Of a stretch of DNA of 64,000 bases, positions 27,681-36,553 are shown one piece after another. Position numbers and translations under genes: made by a program. Each line of letters starts with the position of its first letter. The first letter of the stretch is position 1. The notes under the pieces were generated by a model. The model was not told where the DNA came from, did no database searches, and worked only from the letters and a program-made list of their open reading frames with translations. This DNA comes from Flavobacterium limnosediminis JC2902 (GTDB taxonomy: Bacteria; Bacteroidota; Bacteroidia; Flavobacteriales; Flavobacteriaceae), in assembly GCF_000498535.1 (NCBI RefSeq), contig NZ_AVGG01000007.1, positions 186,001 to 250,000 on the forward strand. Reading direction: 5' to 3'.

Positions 27681-28730
27681 ATGAAAAAATACAATGTCTA
27701 TATGAAAAAGATAATCCTTCTGAGTTTAGCCCTTTCGTTAAGTTTTGCGAGTTGTACTTCGCAACAGAAACTGGCTGAAAGTAAAAAAAGTTCACCTGAC
27801 ACCTATCTTAATTCCATAAGTCCGGACAACTTAAAGAAAAACCTTTATGTAATCGCTTCGGATGAAATGGAAGGTCGAAATACCGGAGAACCAGGTCAGA
27901 AAAGAGCTGGGGAATACATTATCAACCAGTACAAAAAAATGGGTATCTCTTTTCCGAAAGGAGCCGACAGTTTCTACCAGAGAGTTCCGTCTGAATACAT
28001 GAAAAAAGGTTTCAGTCCGAAATTAAATGATTCTGAAAACATCTGGGCATTTATTGAAGGTTCTGAAAAACCCGATGAAATTTTAGTGATTTCCGCACAT
28101 TACGATCATGTGGGGATGAAAAACGGAGAAGTGTACAATGGTGCCGATGACGACGGATCAGGAACGGTTGGTGTGATGGAAATTGCGAAAGCGTTTATGG
28201 AAGCCAAGAAAGCCGGACACGGACCAAAACGTTCCATTTTATTCCTTCATGTTACAGGGGAAGAACACGGACTTCACGGTTCAAGATATTATTCAGAGAA
28301 TCCGTTGTTTCCGCTTGCCAATACCATTGCGGATATCAATATCGATATGATTGGTCGTCGCGATAACTTAAACCCGAATGATAACAATTATATTTATGTT
28401 ATTGGTTCTGATCGCTTGAGTTCTGATTTACACCGAATGAACGAAGAAGCGAACAAAGAAACCGTAAACCTGCGTTTAGACTACAAATACAACGACAGAA
28501 ACGATCCGGAACAGATTTACTACCGTTCGGATCATTATAACTTTGCTAAAAAAGGAATTCCGTCTATTTTCTTTTTCAACGGAATTCACGATGATTATCA
28601 TAAACCAACAGACACTCCGGACAAAATAGAGTATGATCTGTTAGCCAAACGCGCCAAACTGGCATTTGCCTTAGCCTGGAAACTGGCCAACAGCGAAAAT
28701 CGTCCGGTGGTTGATAAAGACGGTAAATAA
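27681..28730 (+). CDS. M28-family zinc aminopeptidase, lipoprotein
   Basis: 349 aa. N-terminal signal with lipobox SFASC (start either 27681 or the Met at 27702). PA-less M28 catalytic domain: zinc ligands in SAHYDHVGM, GADDDGSGT, TGEEHGLHG, NIDMIGRRD and a terminal HDDYHKPTDTPD. Expected at the outer face of the cell envelope, removing N-terminal residues from peptides. Confidence 0.94.
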   Translation: MKKYNVYMKKIILLSLALSLSFASCTSQQKLAESKKSSPDTYLNSISPDNLKKNLYVIASDEMEGRNTGEPGQKRAGEYIINQYKKMGISFPKGADSFYQRVPSEYMKKGFSPKLNDSENIWAFIEGSEKPDEILVISAHYDHVGMKNGEVYNGADDDGSGTVGVMEIAKAFMEAKKAGHGPKRSILFLHVTGEEHGLHGSRYYSENPLFPLANTIADINIDMIGRRDNLNPNDNNYIYVIGSDRLSSDLHRMNEEANKETVNLRLDYKYNDRNDPEQIYYRSDHYNFAKKGIPSIFFFNGIHDDYHKPTDTPDKIEYDLLAKRAKLAFALAWKLANSENRPVVDKDGK

Positions 28731-28731
28731 T

Positions 28732-28764
28732 AAAAAAGCTCCAATTTAATTTTGGAGCTTTTCA
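28732..28764. terminator. Terminator between the M28 peptidase and the YegP-like gene
   Basis: Stem AAAAGCTCCAA / TTGGAGCTTTT with A and T tracts on both sides; can serve both convergent genes. Confidence 0.85.
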
Positions 28765-28780
28765 TTTTATATCGATACAC

Positions 28781-29110
28781 TTATAAATCTTCTTTTACCT
28801 CAGCATCAGGTGCATTTTTCTTTACCGATTCGATTCCGTTTTCACGGGCGGCAACCGATTCATACATCTCACTGGTTCCGATGGTTTGCCCGTTAGTGGC
28901 TTTTAAGTTAAAGTATGGTTTTCCGTTTTTCGATTCTAACCGGTCAAACCGTGCATCATCCTGCGAATTTTTCCTAACCGATTCGATTCCGTTGTCGCAG
29001 GCTGCTTTAGTGGTATACCATTCACTAGTTAAAATAACCTGTCCGTTACCTGCTTTTAAAACAAACAGGAATTCACCGTTTGCTCTCTTTGTAATTAAAA
29101 ATGATCCCAT
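28781..29110 (-). CDS. YegP-like protein, tandem DUF1508
   Basis: 109 aa with two copies of the short DUF1508 repeat: FLFVLKAGNGQVILTSEWY and YFNLKATNGQTIGTSEMY, each followed by NGIESVRKN or NGIESVKKN. Small soluble protein of unknown function, often stress-associated. Confidence 0.93.
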   Translation of the reverse strand: MGSFLITKRANGEFLFVLKAGNGQVILTSEWYTTKAACDNGIESVRKNSQDDARFDRLESKNGKPYFNLKATNGQTIGTSEMYESVAARENGIESVKKNAPDAEVKEDL

Positions 29111-29339
29111 GAATTTAATGTTATTGATTAGTAATTGATTACATCTAAAGTAGTAAGATTTTATTTAAAATTCAAGAAAAAAGTCTGTTCACAACAAAAA
29201 ACTGCCCAGTAGTAAGTAAAACTTAACTTTTTCTGTGCTTTGTCAGATATTCTTGCCGAAAATTACTAAATTTATATGATTGTTTTTTCGGTCAATGTTA
29301 TATAAAACACCGTTTTTTAACAGATAACAACATCCTCTT

Positions 29340-30422
29340 ATGACGATCAACAATACTTCGGTCATACAAAAAATAGTACTTCTTTTTTTAGGGGTCGCCG
29401 GTTTGTATTACTCTAAAGTCTTTTTGATGCCTTTATTGATAGCAGGTCTTTTGGCAACGCTTTTTTTGCCTGTCTGCAAATGGATGGAAAAGAAGAAAAT
29501 ATCGAAAGGACTGGCCGTTTTTTTGTGCCTGCTATTATTGTTGTCTGTTATCTCCGGAATAGTACTACTTTTATCCCTGAAGGTTTCCGAAGTAATTGCA
29601 GACATCGCCGTCATAAAACATAAAATCATTGAAGCTATAGTGTATGTTCAGCAGTATATCTTTGACCATTTGGGGATTACTGTTGAGGAACAGTTTAAAA
29701 TACTGAAAAGCGAACAGCCTTCATTCACAAGCATCGTGCAGCTAATCGCGGGCTCACTTGCCTATATTGTGACCAACTTTGTTCTGGTATCGGTCTATTT
29801 TCTTTTTTTATTATATTCCCGCGCTCACATCAAAAATTTTATCCTCAAACTTGCACCTGCTTCGCAACAAAGTGAATTGGAAAAAGTTATTTACAGCGCT
29901 TCCCACATATCACAGCAATACCTGATTGGAATTTCAAAAATGATTGTGTGTTTGTGGATCATGTACAGTATAGGCTTCAGTGCCATTGGTGTTAAAAACG
30001 CAATCTTCTTTGCAATTCTCTGCGGCTTACTGGAAATCATTCCCTTTATCGGAAACATAACCGGCACCACGCTTACTGTATTGGTTTCTGCATTGCACGG
30101 CGCCAGTTTTCCCATGCTTGGCGGAATTATTGCTATTTATGCCGTAATTCAGTTCATTCAGGGTTTTGTGCTTGAACCGTTAATCGTTGGGCCGCAAGTA
30201 AAAATCAATTCACTTTTTACCATAATAGCCCTTGTACTTGGGCAGCTGCTCTGGGGAATTCCGGGTATCATCCTCGCCATCCCGATTACCGCCATAATTA
30301 AAATCCTGTGCGACCATATCGAGCCGCTAAAACCCTACGGATTTTTGATCGGGGAAACCAATAAAAAACACAACTCACTGATTACCAAAATCATACAATT
30401 AAAGCAAAAAATTCACAAGTAA
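29340..30422 (+). CDS. AI-2E family transporter
   Basis: 360 aa inner-membrane protein with paired helices at the N-terminus, a central amphipathic segment (residues 100-150) and a C-terminal helix bundle with GLLEIIPFIGNITG and VLEPLIVGPQVKI, the diagnostic blocks. Family members export autoinducer-2 or act as Na+/H+ antiporters; substrate here unknown. Confidence 0.93.
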   Translation: MTINNTSVIQKIVLLFLGVAGLYYSKVFLMPLLIAGLLATLFLPVCKWMEKKKISKGLAVFLCLLLLLSVISGIVLLLSLKVSEVIADIAVIKHKIIEAIVYVQQYIFDHLGITVEEQFKILKSEQPSFTSIVQLIAGSLAYIVTNFVLVSVYFLFLLYSRAHIKNFILKLAPASQQSELEKVIYSASHISQQYLIGISKMIVCLWIMYSIGFSAIGVKNAIFFAILCGLLEIIPFIGNITGTTLTVLVSALHGASFPMLGGIIAIYAVIQFIQGFVLEPLIVGPQVKINSLFTIIALVLGQLLWGIPGIILAIPITAIIKILCDHIEPLKPYGFLIGETNKKHNSLITKIIQLKQKIHK

Positions 30423-30534
30423 TACAATTGAATCATAATTATATCACATTTACAAAGAGATAAGCAGCAATTACTGCTTTAATTTCCTAACTTTACACCT
30501 GAAAATTACATCTTCGTTCTAATTTTTAGGAGAG

Positions 30535-30668
30535 ATTGCCTCAAACACAATTTAACCGGAATAACAGAAACCATTTTACAAACGGGTATTGTCATCACAA
30601 CCAATACAGCGTTTAGTGCGATTCTTTCTGTCATTGGTGGTTTATGTTCTTGAGGCAATTTTTTTTGT
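30535..30668 (+). other. Long-range inverted repeat ending in a T run
   Basis: ATTGCCTCAA (30535-30544) and TTGAGGCAAT (30650-30659) enclose 105 bases and are followed by eight T. This could be a structured RNA closed by a terminator-like stem. Overlapping ORFs on both strands show no known family. Confidence 0.4.
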
Positions 30669-30805
30669 TTATTGAAAATCGAAATTAATAACGAATCCAA
30701 AACAAAGTATAACCTACTATTTACGAAAAACATAACTCTTCATTTGAATTGTACAACCTATTTTATCTTTTGGTTTACAGAACAGAAAACTAAACAGTAA
30801 AAGAA

Positions 30806-31303
30806 ATGAAAAAATCAATATTCATTCCGGTAATAACAATTTTTACGGCAGGAATGATAGTAATAAACTGTAAATCGGACTCTGCCGATTATGATACAGA
30901 AGTCGATGAAATAACACGAGAAGGAATACAGGAAGCCGCAAAAATAGCTGAGGAAGACTCCATCTTAGAAGAGATGCGGAACAAAAAGATTATCGAAGAT
31001 GACAAGGTAGCGTGGGCCGCCTATAAAGCTGAAACCGATACGAAAATCAAAGCCTATGAAAAACGCATCAGCAATTTGAAATCGGAAATAAAAAAAGCAA
31101 CTAAAAAAGACGATGATGCCTATCTGAAAAATGTGGATCGGATTGAAAAGAAAAACGCCGAATTAAACACAAAACTTAACAGTTACCTCATTAGTACCGA
31201 AAGCGATTGGGAGGACTTTAAAACGGAGTTAGATTATGAATTGGAGGAACTTGGAAAGTCAATCAATAATTTGAAAAATGACCAAAATAAATCTGATAAA
31301 TAA
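30806..31303 (+). CDS. Hypothetical coiled-coil lipoprotein
   Basis: 165 aa. Signal peptide with lipobox VINC near residue 22, then a highly charged, Lys/Glu-rich helical region (about 35-165) with heptad character (KRISNLKSEIKKATKK, ELEELGKSINNLKND). Probably anchored in the envelope, possibly as a spacer; no family recognised. Confidence 0.82.
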   Translation: MKKSIFIPVITIFTAGMIVINCKSDSADYDTEVDEITREGIQEAAKIAEEDSILEEMRNKKIIEDDKVAWAAYKAETDTKIKAYEKRISNLKSEIKKATKKDDDAYLKNVDRIEKKNAELNTKLNSYLISTESDWEDFKTELDYELEELGKSINNLKNDQNKSDK

Positions 31304-31394
31304 TAAAGCTTTGGGTTTACCCGAAACTTTTCATCAGCATAACGGTTTAATTATCACAGCACTCATGGTATAATCCTAAAGATTGCTTCCTAAA

Positions 31395-31868
31395 TTAAAT
31401 CGCCAATTTGGTTTTAAAATTTTCAATTTGTCGTCGGTGCCGCAAAATGTGTACGATGGCATGCTCAAACAATTGCTCAATATCGTAAAACTGCCCCCAA
31501 GAAGTTTTCATTTTTTCCGGCTCGCTGAATCGTTCCAGGTCTTCATCGTAAATCTCCTTAAAGGTTTCATCTGTAAACTGCAGCACAGTATTCAAGTCGG
31601 TTATGTAATCTTCCGCCGATTTACGAATTAATTTTTGGGGACGTTCCGCAGTATCGTTTTTCGAGTTCCGGATGTAAACGCAATACCCGTATCCGGAATT
31701 CACAACATGTGCAAGTACCGTCTGAATCGATTTACAATCCTCGTCGCGGGTTTCAGCATCTGCAATTAAAGCAAGGTTTTCGTCAGAAATATTCCGAATC
31801 ACATTTTGCAGCTCCAAAATCGCTTTTTTATATTCCGAAAGTAAAGCGTTAACCGCATTTTTTTTCAT
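31395..31868 (-). CDS. DinB-like helical-bundle protein
   Basis: About 157 aa from the ATG at 31868 (a longer frame begins at 31928). Four-helix bundle with DinB-type histidines: AHVVNSGYGYCVYI and FEHAIVHILRHRRQIENF. Members are metal-binding and of mostly unknown reaction. The start is uncertain; the preceding lipoprotein gene ends 33 bp upstream of the longer start. Confidence 0.8.
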   Translation of the reverse strand: MKKNAVNALLSEYKKAILELQNVIRNISDENLALIADAETRDEDCKSIQTVLAHVVNSGYGYCVYIRNSKNDTAERPQKLIRKSAEDYITDLNTVLQFTDETFKEIYDEDLERFSEPEKMKTSWGQFYDIEQLFEHAIVHILRHRRQIENFKTKLAI

Positions 31869-31960
31869 TTTCACAATATACCTATTTAAGTCAGCCTGTT
31901 CTTTTAATTCCTCTCTGATATCAAGCACTTTGCACCTATTTCAATTTCGTGCCGGGTTCC

Positions 31961-32902
31961 TCAATTGATTGGCTTATACACCAATAATGTCGGAACTTTG
32001 TCAACGGCTTCATTAGTGATTATCATGGTACCGTCACTGAGGAACGTTATTCCCTCCGCTTTTGCAAATAAATCCGCACTGAGCCGTTCCATGTAACTGA
32101 TTTTTCCCTGCTCATTGATTACAAGAAGTAATCTGTCGGCCGCCGATATGATATAAATATCCGATGTTTTCGGGTGCACCGCCAAAGTTGAAGGCCGAAA
32201 ATTGAACGATTTGACCCTTCCTTCCACTGTTGTATTTTGCTTTACAATACCGAATTCCTTGGCCGCTGTCTCCAAATCAATCGTATTTATACTAAAAGCA
32301 GGATTACTGTTCAGCTTGTTTTTTTCCAAATCAAATTCATAAATAAACCGCTCCGATTTGTAATCATGGTTCATGGGTTTACTTTTCGCAGCAATCAGCA
32401 AGCGGTTCTTTCTGCTGTCGAAGCAAAGTCCCTCGTTATTAGCCGTCTGAAGCTGAAGTACTGAATGAGAAACCCTTCCTGCCCCACCCGTTTTAAGGTT
32501 GAAATTTTCCCATTCGGTCAGACGACCGTCACTGCGCAGAATAAAAAGCGATTTTCCGGTGAAGGTCAGCCCTTCAAAATCACCTACACTGTCAAACTTA
32601 TGTGTGGCAATAATCGAGTCGATCTGAAAATTATAAATAAATACGGTTCCGATTTCGTCCTGAACACAGGCAACATGAGCCAGATCAATATCCGTGAGTC
32701 CTGACACTTCGTTCAGAATGGCTGGCAACACACACTTTTTATTTGGCTGATTCAGATTGTACGGAATGCCAGAAGATGAACCTTCAATTGTTTCGGAGAT
32801 ACTCTTCTGAATTTTAAAATCGATAGTTTGCTTCATTGTTGTTTGCGATTCACAACTGGAGAAAATCAAACACAACACCATTAATTTATAAAATCTGTTC
32901 AT
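31961..32902 (-). CDS. SdiA-regulated-type beta-propeller lipoprotein
   Basis: 313 aa. Signal peptide with lipobox FSSC near residue 18. The remainder is a beta-propeller-like domain with LNEVSGLTDIDLAHVACVQDE, cited in parts as LNEVSGLTDID and VACVQDE, VGDFEGLTF, NEGLCFDSRKNRLLIAAKSK (in two pieces NEGLCFDS, LLIAAKSK) and AEGITFLSDGTMIITNEA. That matches the SdiA-regulated domain family, related to phytase-like propellers. Substrate unknown. Confidence 0.85.
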   Translation of the reverse strand: MNRFYKLMVLCLIFSSCESQTTMKQTIDFKIQKSISETIEGSSSGIPYNLNQPNKKCVLPAILNEVSGLTDIDLAHVACVQDEIGTVFIYNFQIDSIIATHKFDSVGDFEGLTFTGKSLFILRSDGRLTEWENFNLKTGGAGRVSHSVLQLQTANNEGLCFDSRKNRLLIAAKSKPMNHDYKSERFIYEFDLEKNKLNSNPAFSINTIDLETAAKEFGIVKQNTTVEGRVKSFNFRPSTLAVHPKTSDIYIISAADRLLLVINEQGKISYMERLSADLFAKAEGITFLSDGTMIITNEAVDKVPTLLVYKPIN

Positions 32903-33199
32903 GCTGCAAACGGTTTAATGAAGGGACAAAAGCCTGAATTGGCACTGATACCAAAGCATTATGACAACCTCTCGTTCAGGTTTACGGAGTCAGGGAGTTT
33001 AAAGTTACTCAAATTTGTTGTATCTCCGAATCAAACACACGAAAGAATTCATATTCAAATAGTTAATTAAAGACTTAAAACCTCATTTTTCATGAAACTA
33101 CTTCCCGAGACTACCGTCTAGACACATCGCTAAAAAAATAGTATACAGATGATGCAGATTGAAAAGATTTACACTGATTTCATATTCTTATTAAAAAAC

Positions 33200-33251
33200 T
33201 TAGCCACGAATTCACTAATCAATTTGTATAAATTAGTGAATTCGTGGCTAA
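33200..33251. repeat. Perfect 20-bp inverted repeat
   Basis: Arms TTAGCCACGAATTCACTAAT and its exact complement enclose 12 bases. A GCCAC word also begins the repeat near 1602. Looks like a REP/MITE-like palindromic element of flavobacterial spacers. The surrounding gap (32903-33364) has no convincing gene. Confidence 0.8.
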
Positions 33252-33364
33252 AATATTTTTTTAATATTTGTGTCCTCACGGTAGCTTCTCGAGGCGGATT
33301 TTATCAATATAACGTAAAGGCTCATTTGCACACGATTCCAAAACACCGACACTATAAGCCTTTA

Positions 33365-34168
33365 TTAACTGACAACATTCGGGCATGTCACTTTTGAATT
33401 ACAATTGGATTTAAACAAGAACCACACTATCGGTATAAAAAGTGCGATACAGATGGCAAATAAATAATTTGCAGAAATAAGGTTACTGTTCGTCTGATTC
33501 TGTATGACATTGTGTAAAAAAAAGAAAAATACGTTGCCGCCCCAATGGATTCCTCCGGTAAGCCATAATTTTTTCGTATAAATTACCGGTATAATAAAAA
33601 GAATCCCTAAAAGAAAAATATAAAGCAGTGATTCCAGACCGTCATTTAAACGATAAATATGATTCAGCAGATAAATGATTGCCGAAATTACAATCAGAAA
33701 CAGCGGTTTTACTTTAGTATTCAGATGAGCAAAAACGAGCCCCCTCGTTAAAATATCTTCGGAGAAAGAAGTGAAAAACACCCCAAAAGCAAAAGGCAAA
33801 ACTGTTTTTACGGCGGTTGTAAAATCAGGAACACTTTCGATAGTTTCCACACCCAAAGCCAATGAAATAAGATAAGTACTTCCGTACAGCAGTATTCCTA
33901 CTGCAATTCCGATTAAAAGCGGTTTAAACAATTTGGCTGAGAGTGGCAATCCCCATGCGGTTAATCCGTTTTTAGAATACCAGTTACCTAGAAGATATGC
34001 TGAAATAAAGAAGGCAAACTGAAATAAAAAGAATACCATCACATTATTTTCAAACATAATATAATATTCTGCAGCATGGTATAGCAGAAACAGTACAATG
34101 AAAGAAAGCAGAATTTTTGCGGTTTTGTTTTGTTTCAGTACAAATGTACTATCCTTTTGATTTTCCAA
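33365..34168 (-). CDS. CPBP-family intramembrane protease-like protein
   Basis: 267 aa with about eight membrane helices. Motif 1 is FSEDILTRGLVFAHL where the family has EExxxR, so the second acidic residue is Asp. Motif 2 is LNHIYRL and motif 3 GGIHWGGNVFFF. Probably a CPBP (Abi/CAAX-like) protease; the variant motif leaves activity open. Confidence 0.86.
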   Translation of the reverse strand: MENQKDSTFVLKQNKTAKILLSFIVLFLLYHAAEYYIMFENNVMVFFLFQFAFFISAYLLGNWYSKNGLTAWGLPLSAKLFKPLLIGIAVGILLYGSTYLISLALGVETIESVPDFTTAVKTVLPFAFGVFFTSFSEDILTRGLVFAHLNTKVKPLFLIVISAIIYLLNHIYRLNDGLESLLYIFLLGILFIIPVIYTKKLWLTGGIHWGGNVFFFFLHNVIQNQTNSNLISANYLFAICIALFIPIVWFLFKSNCNSKVTCPNVVS

Positions 34169-34385
34169 TTTTAATTTCTTTTAGGGTTCTGTTCCCGAAT
34201 CGGATTTAATATGTCAAAAATAAGAATTAAAAGAAATTATTTACAATTAAAATACTTCATTTATGAAAAATCAACTAAAGCTGTGAGCTCCCTTAGTTCC
34301 AAATTTTGTATGACGGCAAATAAGTTTCTACAAAACAGCGAGATAAAAACACAGACACAAATCTGCCTTTTTTTTTGTTTAATAC

Positions 34386-34739
34386 CTACATACACTTCCC
34401 TTTATTCTCAAATACTTTGGTGTGATGCAACGTGATTTTCTCATGAAGATTCCCTAAATTAATTTTGAAATCATTCAGCGTTTGCCAATCAATGCAATAA
34501 CATAATTTGCTTCCTGAAGATACGCTGCCTTTTAGTAAACCCGCTTTTTTTAAAGCCTGCAGATGGGAAAGAACTGTTGTTGGAGCCAAACCCATTACTT
34601 CTACCAATTCTTTTTGAATACAGTCGTCCTTAACTGCAATTTGCTCCAAAATTGCGATTCGCACAGGACTTGCAAGTGCTTTACATATTTCTGAGAGGTG
34701 TATTTGAGTATCCGAAAAATTTTTTTTATTCAAAATCAT
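34386..34739 (-). CDS. ArsR-family winged-helix regulator
   Basis: 117 aa. HTH region LSEICKALASPVRIAILEQI and ELVEVMGLAPTTVLSHLQAL is typical of ArsR/SmtB proteins. A Cys/His set (CIDW, LHHTK, GKCM) is present but no canonical metal site is obvious. It stands alone with an AT-rich upstream region; target unknown. Confidence 0.87.
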   Translation of the reverse strand: MILNKKNFSDTQIHLSEICKALASPVRIAILEQIAVKDDCIQKELVEVMGLAPTTVLSHLQALKKAGLLKGSVSSGSKLCYCIDWQTLNDFKINLGNLHEKITLHHTKVFENKGKCM

Positions 34740-34885
34740 TCCGCAATATTACGATTAACATCCATAGTCGATGAAAACAAATCGTAAACAAATAGTTATC
34801 ATATGGTTTTATTTGAATGAAAAAACATACCGCAATCCGGGGCTTTTGGAGGATGTACAAATCCTAAGAATCGTTGTTATAATTC

Positions 34886-34920
34886 TAAAGCTTCCAGCCT
34901 TTAAAAGGCTGGAAGCTTTA
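34886..34920. terminator. Strong palindromic hairpin near the tRNA-His scar
   Basis: TAAAGCTTCCAGCCTT and its complement form a perfect 16 bp stem with a 3-base loop. It may be a second terminator for the leftward tRNA or a REP-like palindrome. Confidence 0.6.
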
Positions 34921-34935
34921 AATAAATTAAATAAA

Positions 34936-34963
34936 AAAAGCTCCGAGTTTCCTCGAAGCTTTT
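34936..34963 (-). terminator. Terminator of the tRNA-His gene
   Basis: On the minus strand AAAAGCTTCGAG / CTCGGAGCTTTT (one G-T pair) with a GAAA loop and seven T. It lies just beyond the tRNA 3' end, as expected for the native tRNA locus. Confidence 0.8.
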
Positions 34964-34974
34964 AAAGTAGTAAG

Positions 34975-35017
34975 GGTGAAAGACGGGTCTCGAACCCGCG
35001 ACCTTCGGAACCACAAT
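34975..35017 (-). other. Attachment site: 3' half of tRNA-His(GUG)
   Basis: Minus strand reads ATTGTGGTTCCGAAGG, then the T-arm GCGGGTTCGAGACCCG, then the acceptor strand TCTTTCACC. This is the anticodon loop (GTG), 3' anticodon strand, T-arm and acceptor of tRNA-His. The 5' half is missing: the bases before the anticodon loop do not pair. That is the scar of an element integrated in the anticodon loop. The restored complete tRNA should lie at the other end, right of this window. Confidence 0.85.
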
Positions 35018-35113
35018 TTGAAATTTAAAATAAATCAACGGTTTTACAGGCTTTAAGCGATGTAATTAATACTATATTTTAATAAATCGTATGCGCAAAA
35101 TGTACGCTGGAAA

Positions 35114-35863
35114 TTATTGAAAAGAGGAGGCTGGTGGCGCTACTTCTTCGGTAACTATTTCCTCTTTCGGTGTATCTACCCCCAAGTTGGTAAGTTCGCC
35201 TCTTATTCGGAAAATTTCATCCTCCCATTCTTTTATCGTAGATTTTATAAAGTTTAATTGCGCTTGTTTTTCGCTTCTACTCCTTAATAATTGAAATTCA
35301 GAGTTTTTTACAAAATCTCTTCTTGAAGCTTCAAGAGAACTATAAGCGCGATCTAATTCTGCTCTTAACGCTTGTATTTTCAAATTCTTTTGTTCCGCTT
35401 CTTCACGTGCTTTCCTTTCCGCCTCCACTCTCTCCTGTTCTGCAATTCTCGCGTTTTGCTCGTCAATCAAATTTTGTTGATTCGAAATTTGCTGAGTATT
35501 GTCGATCGTCTGTCTTTCTATTACTGTTCTTTCATTATCGCTAAATGAAAAGAAAAGAATGACTGTAACTACAGTAGCAAAGCAGACAATTAACACTTTA
35601 GCCTTCGTACTATCTAATAACGTAGTTTTATTCTTTGAAGGAATATTTACTTGTGCTATCGGTGGTGGCGTTGCAGAATTATTTAATGGTGGAGGAATGC
35701 TTTTGAAAATTTCTCTAAGTTCCTCGTCTTCTCCTGCTTTAATCCAGTTGTCCAATCCCTCAAACCAAATCAGGGTATTTCTTGAAATATTTACATTCTT
35801 GAGTTCTTCGATTGTAACCGGTCCGGTTTGGATTCCGTTTATCTCATAGTAGTATTGCTTCAT
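35114..35863 (-). CDS. GYF_2-domain membrane protein
   Basis: 249 aa. GYF_2 domain at 1-55 (YYYEINGIQTGPVTIEEL, WFEGLDNWIKAGE), a Pro/Ala linker, one membrane helix (about 90-108) and a Glu/Arg-rich coiled coil (about 120-215). First gene inside the element. The domain usually mediates protein-protein contacts; role unknown. Possibly a lysogenic-conversion or cargo gene (inference). Confidence 0.85.
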   Translation of the reverse strand: MKQYYYEINGIQTGPVTIEELKNVNISRNTLIWFEGLDNWIKAGEDEELREIFKSIPPPLNNSATPPPIAQVNIPSKNKTTLLDSTKAKVLIVCFATVVTVILFFSFSDNERTVIERQTIDNTQQISNQQNLIDEQNARIAEQERVEAERKAREEAEQKNLKIQALRAELDRAYSSLEASRRDFVKNSEFQLLRSRSEKQAQLNFIKSTIKEWEDEIFRIRGELTNLGVDTPKEEIVTEEVAPPASSFQ

Positions 35864-35866
35864 AAT

Positions 35867-36202
35867 CTATTTTTTAAACTGAATCACATGACCATCATAC
35901 CCATTACCATCTTTTCCTCTCGATAAAATAAAGCCATCCGCTTTAGGATAATTTTCATTGCATTTTTCTAACAACCTGTCTCTTATTTCACTATAATATA
36001 ATCTTGTATAAGGATTAATATGAACCTTTCCTATCGTATCGTACTGCATAAGCGGTTTACTATCGGTAAACACACAAAGATTCTTAAATTTAGCTGATTC
36101 ATAAACTTCAGCACTATTTCTTTTAATATCAGTCACAGCTTTAAAAGCAACTCCGGAGGTTACAACAACCCCAAGGAAAAAAGGTAAAATAAATTTCTTC
36201 AT
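35867..36202 (-). CDS. Small exported hypothetical protein
   Basis: 111 aa from the ATG at 36202, which directly opens a signal peptide (MKKFILPFFLGVVVTSGVAF). The mature part has one Cys pair (NLCVFTD, EKCNENY) and a C-terminal GNGYDGHVIQFKK. Not recognised. Its stop sits 3 bp before the start of the GYF_2 gene, so the two are probably one unit. Confidence 0.75.
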   Translation of the reverse strand: MKKFILPFFLGVVVTSGVAFKAVTDIKRNSAEVYESAKFKNLCVFTDSKPLMQYDTIGKVHINPYTRLYYSEIRDRLLEKCNENYPKADGFILSRGKDGNGYDGHVIQFKK

Positions 36203-36293
36203 AAGTGTATAGTTAAAAAAAGGCAATAATTACCCATATTAATAGTAGTGTCAAATTTATAAGAAATTTTCGCTTTTCCAAACGATTTTTAAT

Positions 36294-36479
36294 TTAGGCC
36301 GCGAATCTTCTTTTATTGGTACTTTTCAGTTTGGCATTTTCTTTTTTTAATCGTTCGTTATCGGCTTCCAGTAACGAGATATGTTTGTTTTTTAAATGAA
36401 TGGTTTCCTTTAGTAAAAAAATGGTTTTATCGTAGGTATTAGCGGACTCGGGCATTATTTTAATATTGCATTTGGGCAT
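36294..36479 (-). CDS. Small coiled-coil protein resembling the repressor tail
   Basis: 61 aa (alternative start at 36455). Its C-terminal half, HISLLEADNERLKKENAKLK, closely matches the tail of the neighbouring repressor (IALLEAENERLKETITDLK), but there is no HTH domain. It could form mixed coiled coils with the repressor, or be a truncated duplicate of it. Confidence 0.65.
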   Translation of the reverse strand: MPKCNIKIMPESANTYDKTIFLLKETIHLKNKHISLLEADNERLKKENAKLKSTNKRRFAA

Positions 36480-36510
36480 GCAATATTACTACCTTTCCCC
36501 TATATGGCGC

Positions 36511-36551
36511 ATCACCGAAATCCGGTATATTGCATCACCAAAATTGGTGAT
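36511..36551. promoter_or_regulatory. Pair of operator-like palindromes
   Basis: ATCACCGAAATCCGGTAT (36511-36528) and ATCACCAAAATTGGTGAT (36534-36551) are related palindromes, centres 23 bp apart, between the repressor stop and the small coiled-coil gene. The second is perfect (8 bp arms). Confidence 0.55.
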
Positions 36552-36553
36552 AT

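Noticed and set aside
28752..29138. 128-codon plus-strand ORF over the YegP-like gene
   Set aside because: Antisense to a recognised DUF1508 gene, with Ser/Phe-rich shadow composition.
30506..30733. 75-codon minus-strand ORF across the long inverted repeat
   Set aside because: Reads through the stem structure and shows no recognisable domain.
34975..35060. Complete tRNA gene
   Set aside because: Only the anticodon loop, T-arm and acceptor 3' strand are present; the upstream bases do not form the D-arm or pair with the anticodon or acceptor stem.
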